This document shows, piece by piece, positions 36,110 through 47,639 of a stretch of 64,000 nt of DNA (its first letter is position 1; each line of letters begins with the position of its first letter). The DNA lies in NCBI GenBank assembly GCA_000320605.2, contig KB445813.1:4836-68835 (forward strand), in the 5' to 3' direction. Source of the DNA: Gelatoporia subvermispora B (taxonomy: Eukaryota > Basidiomycota > Agaricomycetes > Polyporales > Gelatoporiaceae). A program made the translations under genes and the position numbers. A model generated the notes under the pieces. That model had not been told where the DNA came from. It did no database searches and saw only the letters and a list, made by a program, of their open reading frames with translations.

Positions 36110-37380
36110 CGATTCCACCAATACTGCGACTGATTCGTGCCAGCAGAATAGGTATGGCTATTTTCGACAGAATAATCTCTCGTCTGATTTCTTTCCAGCT
36201 GTATGAATTGAGGCACTACCATGGACCACGACTGCCGACCCTGGATGCACTAACCCCCGGTGTCCACCATCTCGGCACCACATTCGGTCCATCGGTAACG
36301 CAGGACTTAGCGTTCTCTATCGGGAGGGGCGCTGTGTCGCATAGCTACAATATGCATATCCAAGTTCGGTCCGTTGTGTCATCGTCAAGCGAGAATTGGA
36401 GCGGTAGAGGCCCTTGGTGTGGTTGCCATATATCCGCTAGGTCTCAGCTTGTATGGGCGGGAAGAGAGGGTCAGCGTATAGGTCAAGGTACGTGTATGCG
36501 CATTATCGAGAACGTCGAACTCGTTAATGTGTCCAGTATCATCATTTGTCCCTTCCGTATCGACTGACAATCCGACGCGCTGCCAGCAGTCCTGCGTCCA
36601 GACCAGGGATTTTTCCTGACAAGGGACGCAATACCCGAACTCGAGCCTTTGGCTCATTGTAGTGCGTCGTAGCGAGGAGGTAGCCTTAAGCTCTTCTATC
36701 CAAAGTCTTGCACGAGCTAACTGACCCATAGTAGACCGAGTCGGGCCAGTTCTGCGCGACTAAAGCAATCACGACGTCACTGGAGTAAATTACGCATGTT
36801 GGTCCGCGTCTTCGCTCGTGCCGCCAATACATCATATGACCGACGTCCGTTGGATGCTCAACGGAGGCGACCACATCCACCGACGTGACTCCAGTGCTAG
36901 ATTTTGCCACAGCGTACCGCCGCTGTCAGAACGAACCGAGCACAACGTGAGTAGTACCTCATCCTGCGGGGGAACTGCAGAGGTGAGATAATGGCGGGGC
37001 TGATAGTCGGCAAACGCTCCTAGGAATTGGCAGGGTAACTGAGCGCGGCCCGTTCGCCACCTGTATGAGGTGTACTCGTGGCTGCCTGTATTATGAGCAA
37101 GTCTCTACCGCGGTTGTTTACCGTAGGACGTCTCAATCATATCGCAGACGTGCTTTGCCTGAAGCTAACCCCCGAGCGGTGGTAATCCTCTGTGCATATC
37201 TCTAGATGACCTACAATGCGCGGGTAACACGTCACCTTGAACTGGCATTTTTGTCTGACCTTCAAAAAGTGTTGCTGAGCATGTGAGTTCGATATGTATC
37301 TGTCTAGATATAGATTTGTTGTTCTGGGATGTTGCGGTAGCAAATATATTTGTTGACCTCCGTTACTAGCTGCTAATGCA
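36110..37380 (+). repeat. Dispersed repeat R3, copy 2
   Basis: Same block order as 47640-49950 (plus) and 31140-32260 (minus): a CTGCGACTGATTCGTGCC start, TGCGCATTATCGAGAACG, the CATTGTAGTGCGTCG block, the ATATGACCGACGTCCGTTGG block and a closing GGTAGCAAATATATTTGTTG. It begins about 100 nt beyond the assembly gap. Confidence 0.55.
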
Positions 37381-40300
37381 ATTGACAGACCGCGACTTCA
37401 CGAAACAGAGGAAAATGGACTGCCTTATGCATAGCGTGATCGACTGCATGCTATCAGTGTTCCCACCCTCATGAATATGAGACTTGTGCCTACTCCAGAG
37501 GTGCGTGAACCGTCCATCACTGTGAGGATAACAGCGTCAGAGGTGCAAGCACGAAGATGTTATTTCTTGAGCAAGTTGGCGAGACCCAAAGCGTTCGAGA
37601 CTCTGATTGGCCCGCGGAGGAGTACGGCGACTCGGAGGACACAAGTAACAGCAGAACGCCTGCGATTCGGAAGCGAGGGAAGTAGTTCGAGTCATTGACC
37701 AGGCCGAAAAGTGAAAAGTGGCTAGCACGAAGATGCGCGGCGCGAGGGGCCCAACAGGACTTGCGCGCAACATCGTCGGGACTCAGTAACTCTTGCTGTG
37801 CTGAGATCTCTAATGAACTCCCACCGACATACTGACGTGAGATCCGTGACTAAGGAATGTACGAAATATATTAGGCGACACCTTAATCTACATCTGTCAT
37901 GGACTGCACCACTCGAAAACCGATCGCATTCCCGAAGTCTGATAGCTGCGATATAAGGCTCGACTTCGAGTCGCTTTTCCGAGAGTAAGTACCTCAGAGC
38001 AAGTACCTCACAGAAGTCGGGATTGGGCATGCGTAGCGTCAGAGTGTTTGCGATGCGTCAAACACGGGGGTATAGTGTCCCGGATTGTGCAAGCAAGATT
38101 AGGGGAAGTACCCTGATATCACCACTTGATGGCAGTACGCACATTAGGGGAGGTAGGAATCGTACGTGATTCTCCTTGAGTCGTTTGGAGAACATATCAG
38201 CGAGTAAGAGAGGGATCGTATTTGAAGCCTTTCATATGGCCAGAGCGGTGCTGATTAAGTTGCCGGCACCGTTCTTGAAGTGATGCAGCCGTGTCGAGCC
38301 CGACCTATCCTACAACCTGATCTCCTGAGCCAGTGATCCCCTGGTTGCGAATCTTCCGTTGGGTTTGGAGAACCTATATGCCAGATAAGCACGATCTGAT
38401 TGTACACAAAAGAGAGAAACGTACCCACTATGGATCGGGAATCAGTAACAGCGATCACCGAGCAGGATCTCGAACGACGTCCGCTCGTTAAGTACCTACA
38501 CAACTCGCGTCAGAGCACGTCCTCCTCCTTCGCGCACGCCTACTCTCGCTGTGGATGCTCACACCAGAGTCGGTCTACGCAACCGTCGTCTCCGCAGTAA
38601 GAGGATTTCCCAGTAGCAAGGATAGGGTATTCATGAACTTTCTGTCGTCGAGGTTGTTGCCTAGCCCGCCCTCTTGTGTCTATTTCGCAGTCCTGTGGCC
38701 CTGTGATCTATGGACTACCAGGCGCTGCTACAGCGTGTCGAGCGCGGGGACAAGCAAGACGCTGATAAGAATTGCGCCGGACCGCAGATCGGCGTCAGCC
38801 ATCCTACCAAATCTACTTGTATCTAGCCAACGGCTGGGACGTACCTCTGACAACCATGCTCAGCTCATCATGCGTCCCCGTCGTCATGTTGTCGTACTCG
38901 AGTACGAATCACCATGCTGCCCTAGCCCTACCTAACAAGGGTATATACGACTGGGGGCGCCGCTGGCGCAGGTCCGCAATGTCTATCAATCCGGACGGAA
39001 ATATCGGGCAGTCGCCAGAGGAGGAAACCGAACGGGGAGAAGCCACTGTCGGAGACAAGGCTGAGATCTTAAGGTCTTGAGGGGCTGGTCATTGGGACGA
39101 TGTCAGCATGAGGGCCCTCCCACAGGCTGCCTTCCGTCCGGAGGGGTCCACAGCACCGCTTGGAGAAGGGCAGCATAGGTCAGTACGACTCGGCTGCGTT
39201 GGCCCTATGCATGAAAGGGCATATAGGGAAACGTCACGGCGTGGGACCAGCATGAGGACGAGAGTCGGACCCAGCGACGTGGAGCTTGCAAGGGCGGATA
39301 TTATTGGTGGTCGGCGCTGGACAGACAGATAGGAGCAGGGTCTATCGCAATAGTAAGACAGAAGGTCGTTCACTTCGGCTCCGCCGTTGTTGACTTGGAC
39401 GTCCCGGTGCACACCGGAGCACTCGGCCCGCCGGTTTAGGGCAAGTTCGGTATGACGCAATGGCCATTTGGCTTTCGGGACGCGGCATTTTCTGCGCCTT
39501 TGTGTGCCTTTGTCTGCTGCTTGCGTCTCTATAGCAGACTTCGAATTGGGCCTTGTTCATTGCGACACCAGTGCGCGCTCCGCGGACACTTCCTCAATAC
39601 TAGGCCCGGACCCTGCGACCCTTTCGATGCCTTCTGTATGACATGTCTCTGCCCTGTCTGCGCCCCTGCCGCCTCTCTGAATACTCCTCCTGTGGGATAT
39701 CCTTCTTCTCCGGCCTAACACCTTGAAACTCGTCGGCACTTCTGGCGCCCCTTCTTGGGGTTTCGAAGCGCCGTATACTGTGTGCTCAATCTCTCACCTT
39801 CTAAAGGGACGGATCCAGGTGGTACCACTGGTGTGTCCCGTTAGCCTGACCTTACCACCGAGCTCGCTCGCAACACCGCTGTTCGACGCATACATCTTCT
39901 TGGTAGACTCTCACTTGCCAGAACCAGCTGGAACTCCCCAAGTGTCCCTGTTCCGGGTACAGTGCTCACAGTAACCGCCCCACGAGCCTCCCGCCCTACC
40001 ACCGTGAGGTTCGCTTCGTTCGGACGACCTTCGGACCTACAGCTGTATGTAGGGAGTGATATTCCCTGGGTCACTCCTCATGTACTGTCACGGCTCCTCG
40101 CGTTCTGCTTTGCATCCTGTCGTTCGGGCTCATGTATGATACCCTTGTCGGAAATCCGTTGCGATGCTACTCGCGTTCTTCCTGCTATTTGGCCGTTCCA
40201 TTCGAGTGACGTCTCGCTGAATCGCTCTCTCAATTATGGCCTCTCATATGTACAACGGCCGTCTCATCTCTCCGGCCCTCCCAAGTCACTGCTCTACGCC

Positions 40301-40593
40301 GTGTATTCATCAGTACCGGCGGTACTTGCTTCGGTCCCGGTTCAACGTGGCTGTCTGTGATGATACACGACCAATGCGCTGGTACGCATTACTCCTACAG
40401 GCCGAATAGAGCCAGCTTGCACAGCACTGGCAGGCCGGCGCTGCCAGAAGTGACGGCGATCAGGTACCGCTGTCCTCAAATGTCTATCAGGATCCTACTG
40501 TCTCTGCCCTTGCACGCTGCCTTCAGCAGAGGAGCTTCTCATCGAGTACATCTCCCCTGTCGTTTGTCGTGATTCCTCTGTCCAGTCTAACAA

Positions 40594-40737
40594 ATGCCTC
40601 GTGTACCAGCTCAGAAGGTTTCCAAGGGGGTCGAGACGGCTGTCAAGCGCTGTCTTCCTTCCAATTCCAAGACCACCTCAATTGATTCTGACAGTCTAAA
40701 AGCTACTGTACAGGGTTTCAAACGCGGTGGCTAATGC
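40594..40737 (+). CDS. Possible 47-aa small ORF
   Basis: ATG after an AAA context opens a 47-codon frame rich in Lys and Ser (MPRVPAQKVSKGVE start, ending FKRGG). I recognise no family and see no introns or paralogue in the window. It may be chance. The only support is the favourable start context and an even codon pattern. Confidence 0.15.
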
Positions 40738-40953
40738 TATGTCCTTCATTTTTCTTCAAACCGCGACGGGGCCGGAGCGACTGGTATCGGGGCAAATCGA
40801 CTAATGCAAGGTTTGTAGACGGTTTGCATGAAAGATCGGCTCACCAGTGAATCGCTCCATCCAAAGCACTCGTCGCCAGTCGCTGTGAAGCGGTCTCAGT
40901 CGATAGTGTACAGAAACATGACCTGCTTCTCACAACTTCGCGGTCCTCCTGAA

Positions 40954-41820
40954 CTAATCGCCCAGCTTGATCGCCGGCGTCGTCTTGAACATGCGGTTCA
41001 CGTTGACCAGCTGTGAGGGCTGCAGAGAGTCCATGTTCGACCTCACTGGCAGCATGTCCGAGCACAACTTGACCGACAGGAAACGCAACCACAGGACGAT
41101 CGCACCGAGCGTGTCCTCAAAATTCTTGATCGTAGCATCTTCATCGGTCTTGAGGTACATGCAAGGCAGGATTCGGTCAGTAGTTGATTCCTGATGCACC
41201 CCAAGGACGATCGCGTACGTGAATGACAGCCTGGCCACCGCCTGCCAAGCTTGAGCTCGCACGCCTGCATACTCCTCTTCGACACTGCCGGGTGGATCCA
41301 ATCCTCCACGTGCTCCGAGGGGATCTGCACGGCCTCCAGTGGCCCGATAGACTCCGCGTAGTTGATCAGTAATCCACCCTGGATGCCGTATCAGCCTGTA
41401 TGCATCCAACAAGACTACACATCTGCGCACCTCGACATCCGCCATTCTCTGGACCATGACCTCCATCGTGATCTCCGCCTGAGTCTTGATCACATGCTAC
41501 AGACTCTTGTCGCTGACACTGTCACCGTCAGGTCAGTATAGGCCCATCTTCAGAGTGTGCACGACTTACACGGCTCCCATGTCAATATTCTATCCGAGAA
41601 AGACACGAACGGGCACTCTTTTCCCTCCTCCAGAAGCCAATACAGCACGCCCCCCGCACACGAGTGCGCTGTACAGGTCACCATGACTCGGTGTGCTCCA
41701 CTTGCTCTTGACCTCAGTGGTCTCGATGCAGGACAGGAGAGTGATCTTCGCGATGCGCGGGTAACGCTACTGCTTAAGTCTATGATGCGGAGCTACTTAC
41801 TTCGTCGAGAGAATCGCCAT
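40954..41820 (-). pseudogene. Decayed multi-exon gene of unknown family
   Basis: Protein-like stretches lie in more than one minus-strand frame. One starts MAILSTK (41820). Another around 41500 reads VSDKSL-stop-HVIKTQAEITMEVMVQ, where TAG stands where CAG would keep the frame. A third (41330-41200) reads LLINYAESIGPLEAVQIPSE. The last, to 40954, reads GAIVLWLRFLSVKLCSDML and ends VNRMFKTTPAIKLGD. Short introns could join some parts, but the in-frame stop and a frame change near 41240 point to decay. I do not recognise the family. Confidence 0.35.
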
Positions 41821-43216
41821 GCCATCCTTGACTGCTAGAGCTCCCCTTGTCCATCTCCGGCTGGTGGTAATGCGTAGAGAGACAGTGGACAGATAAGAAG
41901 CAGCTGAGAACCCCTCTTGAAGCGCACTAGCACAGAATATTGCGACACAAGACCGGACCGAGAGTCTCAGAGAGTTGAGATGAGATGAGACGATGGTCGC
42001 GGTCGTCTTCGATTCAGTGGGCGGGAGCAAATTGAGACCGCCCGAAGCCACGCGTCTAGAGGAAAGAGCACGATCGCGATCGGGCGCAGCCCGCGCTTAT
42101 GCAGCAAACGCAGCCTGCAGCGTCGTGTCGTGTCTCGTCTCATCTTGATCAAGTATGTAGAGCCCCAGCGCATTGCTCTCCTCGCTATGCTTTGTTGACG
42201 GACATAAGGCTTCTCGGAAATTCCACGATCCCACTGGCGATATCGAAAGTACCCCGGTCTCTGATGTAGTGCGGCGAGGCCTCAGGAGCTGGCAAAACGG
42301 ACGTTCAAGGCCACGGGACACAGACATCGTTGATTGCGAGAGCTGAATGATGGACACTTACGCCGAAGACTGAAGCTGTGCATTGAGCTCTCATGCCTAG
42401 GACTCCCATGAGAACTCGTATGAGGACTTGGCCGAGCAAAGACAAGGATAGAGGGGGACTTGAGGGTGAGATGATTCTACATCCCTTGGACAGTCACCAG
42501 TGCGCCATCATACATTTGTCGATTCTGGTCCTGTGCTGATCGCGTTCGTCATCTTATGTTTCGCAGCATGTCTATGGAAAAGGCCGGTGCTCATGGGGTC
42601 CGCCCGTCTGATCGCACCGCTGAGGTCAACAGCGATAGCCAGGTGAGACATGTCTCAGCCTCCCGATTGACCGCGTCGCGCTCATGCATACTAGGGCAAG
42701 TTTCAGATGTCGGCTACTCTCGCGGTAACTCTAATCTGAGAGCTCGCAGACATCACGATGTTTATGACACTCCGTAGATGAATGCACCACAAAATATTAC
42801 ACACCCCGTTGTGCCGTGTGCTAAGCAATTAATTTCCTCAAGGGTCCCCTGGTAGGTGAATGGTACGCTGGTGACAGCGTTCAATCGGTGGATTGGCACT
42901 CCTGCGAGAAGTAGATGGTAGTATCCAAACGCAACCTGCGGCTCCCCAGACTCGAGCTATCCTTAGTGTGCTGATAGATCCAGGTCCAATCCCTGCCTTG
43001 TATTGACTGGGACAGCTCAATACGGTCCAGCAATAAGACTCACGTATTGCGGATGAGCGCTGCATACCAATCTGGAAGCGTGCATTCATTCTGCTTCATC
43101 CCGCTCGAATGGGCGACCTCGTGTCCACAGCATGGTACACTGCCTCATGCATGCGCTCTTCTGTGCGCTCAGCCCCCTCCATTCACTCCGTCCGCTGAGC
43201 AGCATCTTTGATATTC

Positions 43217-45899
43217 ATGTCGCAAGAGACTGACCCTCCGGGATGTGGATGTTGGAGGAAGGGTTCCCGAAGAGAGAGAAGAGAGGTCAATAGTCATCTC
43301 GTCCTTATCGCGCAGAGGACCTAACGTATGTCTGATTTGTAGCCTAGCGACGCAGCCGATGCGCTAGTATCCAAGCTCCAGGCTACTCTCGACGTCGCAG
43401 ACGAGATCCTGTCAGCTGCCCCCATACCGGGCGTTGCCTACGCAATGCCTGTATTGAAGAGCGTGGCGGAGCAAATATCTGTAAGCCATCACACAATCGG
43501 TCCATGAAATGTTCCGAATTTTCGCAGCTTATGAGAGCGAATGTCAAGACCAAAGAAGACGTGATTTCCAGGATACAAGCCCTGAGAGATCTTCTCGTTG
43601 CGATTGCGGAGGATGTGACTGCGGAGGTTGGGGCACTATCTCTGTTTGAGCGTAATCAAGCGGAAGGAGAGGTACAGCAGTCCCCGCTTCTCAAGTGGCG
43701 GATTAAGGCGTTCATCGAGTAAGAGTTACCCAAGCTCGACTGTTACCCCCACCTAAGCCAATGTACAGGAGGTTGGAAGTCATACGCAACTCTGCAGAGG
43801 CTCGCCAACGTATCAGATGGTATCAACGATTTTGGTTCGCGGAGCCAGAGGCCGAGTTCTTGAAGGACCTTGGTCGGGATATTGACAACGCGAAGAACAA
43901 TTTCGAGGTCAATGGTTCCTTATGACCGTGTCGCTATGTTCTTTACTGATAGCAATTTCTAGCTGGAGGGCTCTATTGAAATCCGAAAGCACGTGGTCGA
44001 GCTGGTCATGTCCACCCACGAGATTTGCAGGCAGATGAAGGAGAAAGGTGAAAACTCGGCCGAACCCATGAGAATATTGTCATCTTACCAGATGAGGTCC
44101 ATAGCAATGCAGGAAATTCTAGATGGACTCAACCCCGCTAATGCGACATATACTTCCGCCCTGATCGAGGAGAAATCACGTCTTCAAGAAGGCACAAGAA
44201 CCGCAATCCGTGCCGATCTAGCCAAATGGGCAGTGGATAGTGATCCAGAAAAACGCATATACGTTCTTTACGGGCAGGCAGGAATGGGGAAGTCTAGTAT
44301 CGCCCACGCATTCTGCAAGGAACTTCAAGGGCAGCATTTCGTGGCATCATTCTTCTTCCTACGCGGACATGACACGTGCAGTGATGCGTATCGCGTTTTC
44401 CCGACAATCGCCTACCAGCTAGCAGACAAGATACCAGAGGTACGACCCCATATTGTGAAAGTGGCTCGGAAGCATCGAGCGGGTTACGAACAGGCGCTAG
44501 ACCATCAATTCAGGACCTTGATACTCAACCCTCTGAAGGCTCTAGCTGCGTCCATAGCCCCGTCTCTCCTGATATTCGTATTCGACGGCGTCGATGAATG
44601 TTCAAATACACCTGACACAGCCGTTTCTTCAATGCTGCGGCTCCTATGTGAGGCAGCACATGAACTACCATTCCTTCGTATTTTCATCGCCACCCGCCCC
44701 GAGACATATATCCTGGATGCATTGCGCTCATTAGGAGAAACTGCGATGCTACACTGGCGTGACTTGCAAAGGGAGGAAAATATTGACCATGACATTCGCC
44801 TGTTCATCAGAACAGAGCTCGAGAGGAGCGCAGCGGCTGGGGGATTTCCACTCCTGGCAGATCGTCCGAATGCTACAGACGTCCTGACACAATTAGCAGA
44901 TGGGTTGTTCATATGGGCGCGCACGGTGATTCGCTTTCTCGTTCAACATAAATATCTCGCTACTAGGAATTATGATATCCTCCTCGCGTCCCAGGAAGCC
45001 AAAAAGCCATCTGGAATATATGCGCAACTCGACGAACTCTACATGACTATCCTCAACAGCGCATTTGACCGCTCCCGTGGAGACGAAGAGGCCATGCACC
45101 GTATTCGCCTGATACTAGCATGGATCACAACGCGCCGGTTTCGTCTTGGTGTTGACGAATTCGAGGTATCCCCTGAAGGTCTCTCGGTTACTGGAACACA
45201 CATGGAGGTCACCGTGGACGTGATGGACCGCCTCCGTGCTGTCCTCATCGTCGACGGCGACCTCACTGTGACTACCACAATTCGGGCTTGCTACGCTAGC
45301 TTCCCTCAATTTCTCTCTGACAGCGCCCGCTGCACCGATCCCGCCTTCCTCGTCGACCCGCCGTCTGGGCATGCCATGATCGCAACCTCGCTGCTTGATC
45401 TCCTGGCTCGCGACGACGTCGATAGCCTGCGGGATGCGGATGGAGACATGCCGGAGATGTGGGGGTATGCCATACTGCGCTGGGATGACCATCTCTGTGA
45501 TGCCCGATACACGCCCGAGCTCGGGCGAGCTCTGCGGGGCTTCGTGGAGACGCATCTGGAGGACTGGCTGCAACAGAAGGCTCCATGGGACTCTCATTAT
45601 GGTGCGGCGCTCCTTGTGGAGCTCTGTAGAGAAGTTCGCACCTGGTGCAAGGTGGGCTGAAGTACACTCCTTGACCGGATCGGACCACGCTGACATGGCA
45701 CGTGCAGATGGATGGGCCTGATGATGGGCTCGTGGCAGCGCTCGACACGATCATTGACCGACGGGTGAAAGAGATCGTCGCGGAAGCAGCGCGAGGGCCT
45801 GATGAGTACCTTGGTGATCCTGACCGGATCAAAGTCTGGGCGGAGAAGGGTTACACACCGGAGGGCGAGGGAGATGCGGGCGAGGACGAGCGCGAATAG
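43217..45899 (+). CDS. NACHT protein with MLKL-like N-terminal bundle, copy E
   Basis: An intact 805-aa gene with six exons: 43217-43285, 43343-43480, 43528-43718, 43769-43907, 43963-45651, 45708-45899. Residues 24-190 are the helical MLKL/HeLo-like bundle (AAPIPGVAYAMPVLKSVAEQ, then LMRANVKTKEDVISRIQAL). The NACHT domain has Walker A GQAGMGKSS (283-291), Walker B FVFDGVDEC (Asp387) and ATRPE (422-426). The C-terminal arm (RACYASFPQFLSDSARC, YTPELGRALRGFVETHLEDW) is followed by an acidic tail. There is no C-terminal repeat domain. It has two introns fewer than copy C, whose two extra introns sit just before the TLDGLKPAN region. An alternative first exon at 42571-42645 would need a 0.7-kb intron and is less likely. 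Its role is inferred as a death- or incompatibility-type switch. Confidence 0.88.
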
Positions 45900-45934
45900 G
45901 ATGCTGATTTTGAAGAGGATGCGATATATTATCT

Positions 45935-47510
45935 AGGGCAATTATTTCCATCTTGTGTTGTATTCGTAAAGTCGCGACGCATACACGTCAGAGCCGCAAG
46001 CTTAACAATCACATCTGCTTCTCTCGATGGCTCGTGGGCGTATAGAAGGGCGCAGTCTCCGTTCCAATGCAAACACTGCTACAGCCAAGGACAAGATAGG
46101 CCCTCATAGACCCTATGATATTCTCGTATGATCCAGCACGATTACACAAGGTCGACTTTCATTTCCTCTGTTCCCTATGTGCATAGAGCGTATGTATATG
46201 ATACAAAGAATACATTGAGCGTGGAATGGGCTGGGGCATAAACGAACTGAATATTCACATCGTTGCGTGACCATGACGATGAGGCACCATGACCTGTCTG
46301 CGAAGTTCGATACAGGGGTATTGAAAAAGGAGTCAAAGATGTATTTCGGAATGTCTGCTCACCTTCCCCGTCACGCATACAGCCTGAAAGGAGAGCCGAA
46401 CGACATACGATGAACAGTGTACTGAAGACTGGATGTATGCTGGTTCACATACCTCCGATGCTAGCACTGAACGCAAACTGTTGCCCAGTCTCCAATTCCA
46501 TTCTGAACAGCGTCGACCTTGTCCCTTGGAACCCAATCAGGCGAGGGTCAGCTTGGGGTTCGGACGGGTGCTTGACCTAGCATGACACCGAAGGACCACT
46601 GCATCAGACATTGCAGACCGTCAATAGCAGCTGAAGTTTGAGGGATACATACGTCGGATAAATGTCGAGATACGCAGAGGTGAAATGCGGGATGGGGCCT
46701 CGTACGATGTAGATAGCATATAGTCAGCCCGGCCGCGCACTCGTTCAGTAGCTGCCAATCTGAGTGGCCCCTGGGGACTGCTGGTACAAAGAGGGAGCGG
46801 GCAGACACTCCGACCTGTCTTGGCCTCTATGCTCTCGCTTGACGGGCGATCGAGACGTTCAGCAGGTGATTGGGGTCGAAGCTCGGGTCAGGACGTGTTG
46901 GAGTGAGACGTATGCTGACCGGAGTTCGGGGGATGTGCCAGATCGCGCGCATGTCATCGGGCAGTAACGGAAGCATACCGAACGTCGAGACAAGAAGTCC
47001 CGCGAAGCCAGTGGGAGGGATCGAGGAAGAGTGTCGTCGCCAGGCATTGACGTAGCGCTGTCCTCAAGCTATGTGCGCTTGATCACAGCATGACGGGTCC
47101 TCTCCGCGTCTCAGATTCTGCTCCCTCCTCCTGCTCTCCGTGCTTTCTGGGTCGTCGAGGACTACTTTGAGCCCTCGAGGCTCGAGGCCCACTACTGTGA
47201 CTGTCAGCATTATTCGGCATAGCAACGAGCACATTGGCTGATCGCTCGACACACGCGCTCTGTCTCTGTGAGCGACGACCTTCGCGCGCCATACCGCTCA
47301 CCGACGACTCTCACCTCAAAGCGCTTCAGCGGCAGCACCATAATCACGCCCCGTCTCCACTCTTCCCTCCCGTCGATCGCAGGCTGCTCCCCGCTCCCGA
47401 GTCTCAACCCCTTTCTGCTGGGCCTCAATCGTCAATGCTACGACCCCCAGCACAATACACCGGACCTCAAGACGTACGTTTTGTCAGCTAGCTACCTGTA
47501 CAGAACACTG
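45935..47510 (+). repeat. NACHT-flank repeat R2, copy behind gene E
   Basis: Inverted counterpart of 32600-34368. The match begins inside the coding region (see gene D) and runs through the last intron, last exon and roughly 1.5 kb of downstream DNA. The 32485-32992 tandem duplication on the other side corresponds to a single unit here (about 47300-47480). Confidence 0.65.
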
Positions 47511-47639
47511 CCCTGACAGCTTCTCAGTCCCTGAAGATGCTTGCTTGATTTTCGCCCTTGACCCTACTTGAGAACCCATGCATCTACGCACGTCCCCGTG
47601 GTCGACCCGGTTTCAGATTTCCGCCCCCCTTAGGACGTA

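Larger units (their letters stand above)
36015..43216. other. Gene-poor stretch between NACHT genes D and E
   Basis: Contains repeat R3 copy 2 (36110-37380), a decayed gene on the minus strand (40954-41820), a possible small frame at 40594-40737 and a possible stray first exon at 42571-42645 (ATG...CAG|GTGAGA). The 39390-39540 stretch shows a weak echo of 50500-50640. I see nothing firm in 37400-39100. Confidence 0.45.

Noticed and set aside
36100..36567. 155-aa plus-strand frame next to the N gap
   Set aside because: It lies in repeat R3. The matching places at 31.1-32.3 and 47.6-48.3 kb have stops and frame changes, so the frame is not conserved.
42571..42645. Alternative first exon for NACHT gene E (ATG...GATAGCCAG|GTGAGA)
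   Set aside because: It would need a 0.7-kb intron, unlike the 47-57 nt introns of the gene. The start at 43217 gives a 57-nt intron and the same 69-residue length before LMRANV as gene C.
45115..45832. Long antisense frames over the shared NACHT 3' module (also 23482-24112 and 34451-35075)
   Set aside because: They are shadows of GC-rich third positions in the NACHT coding strand. They recur wherever that module occurs and contain no motif.
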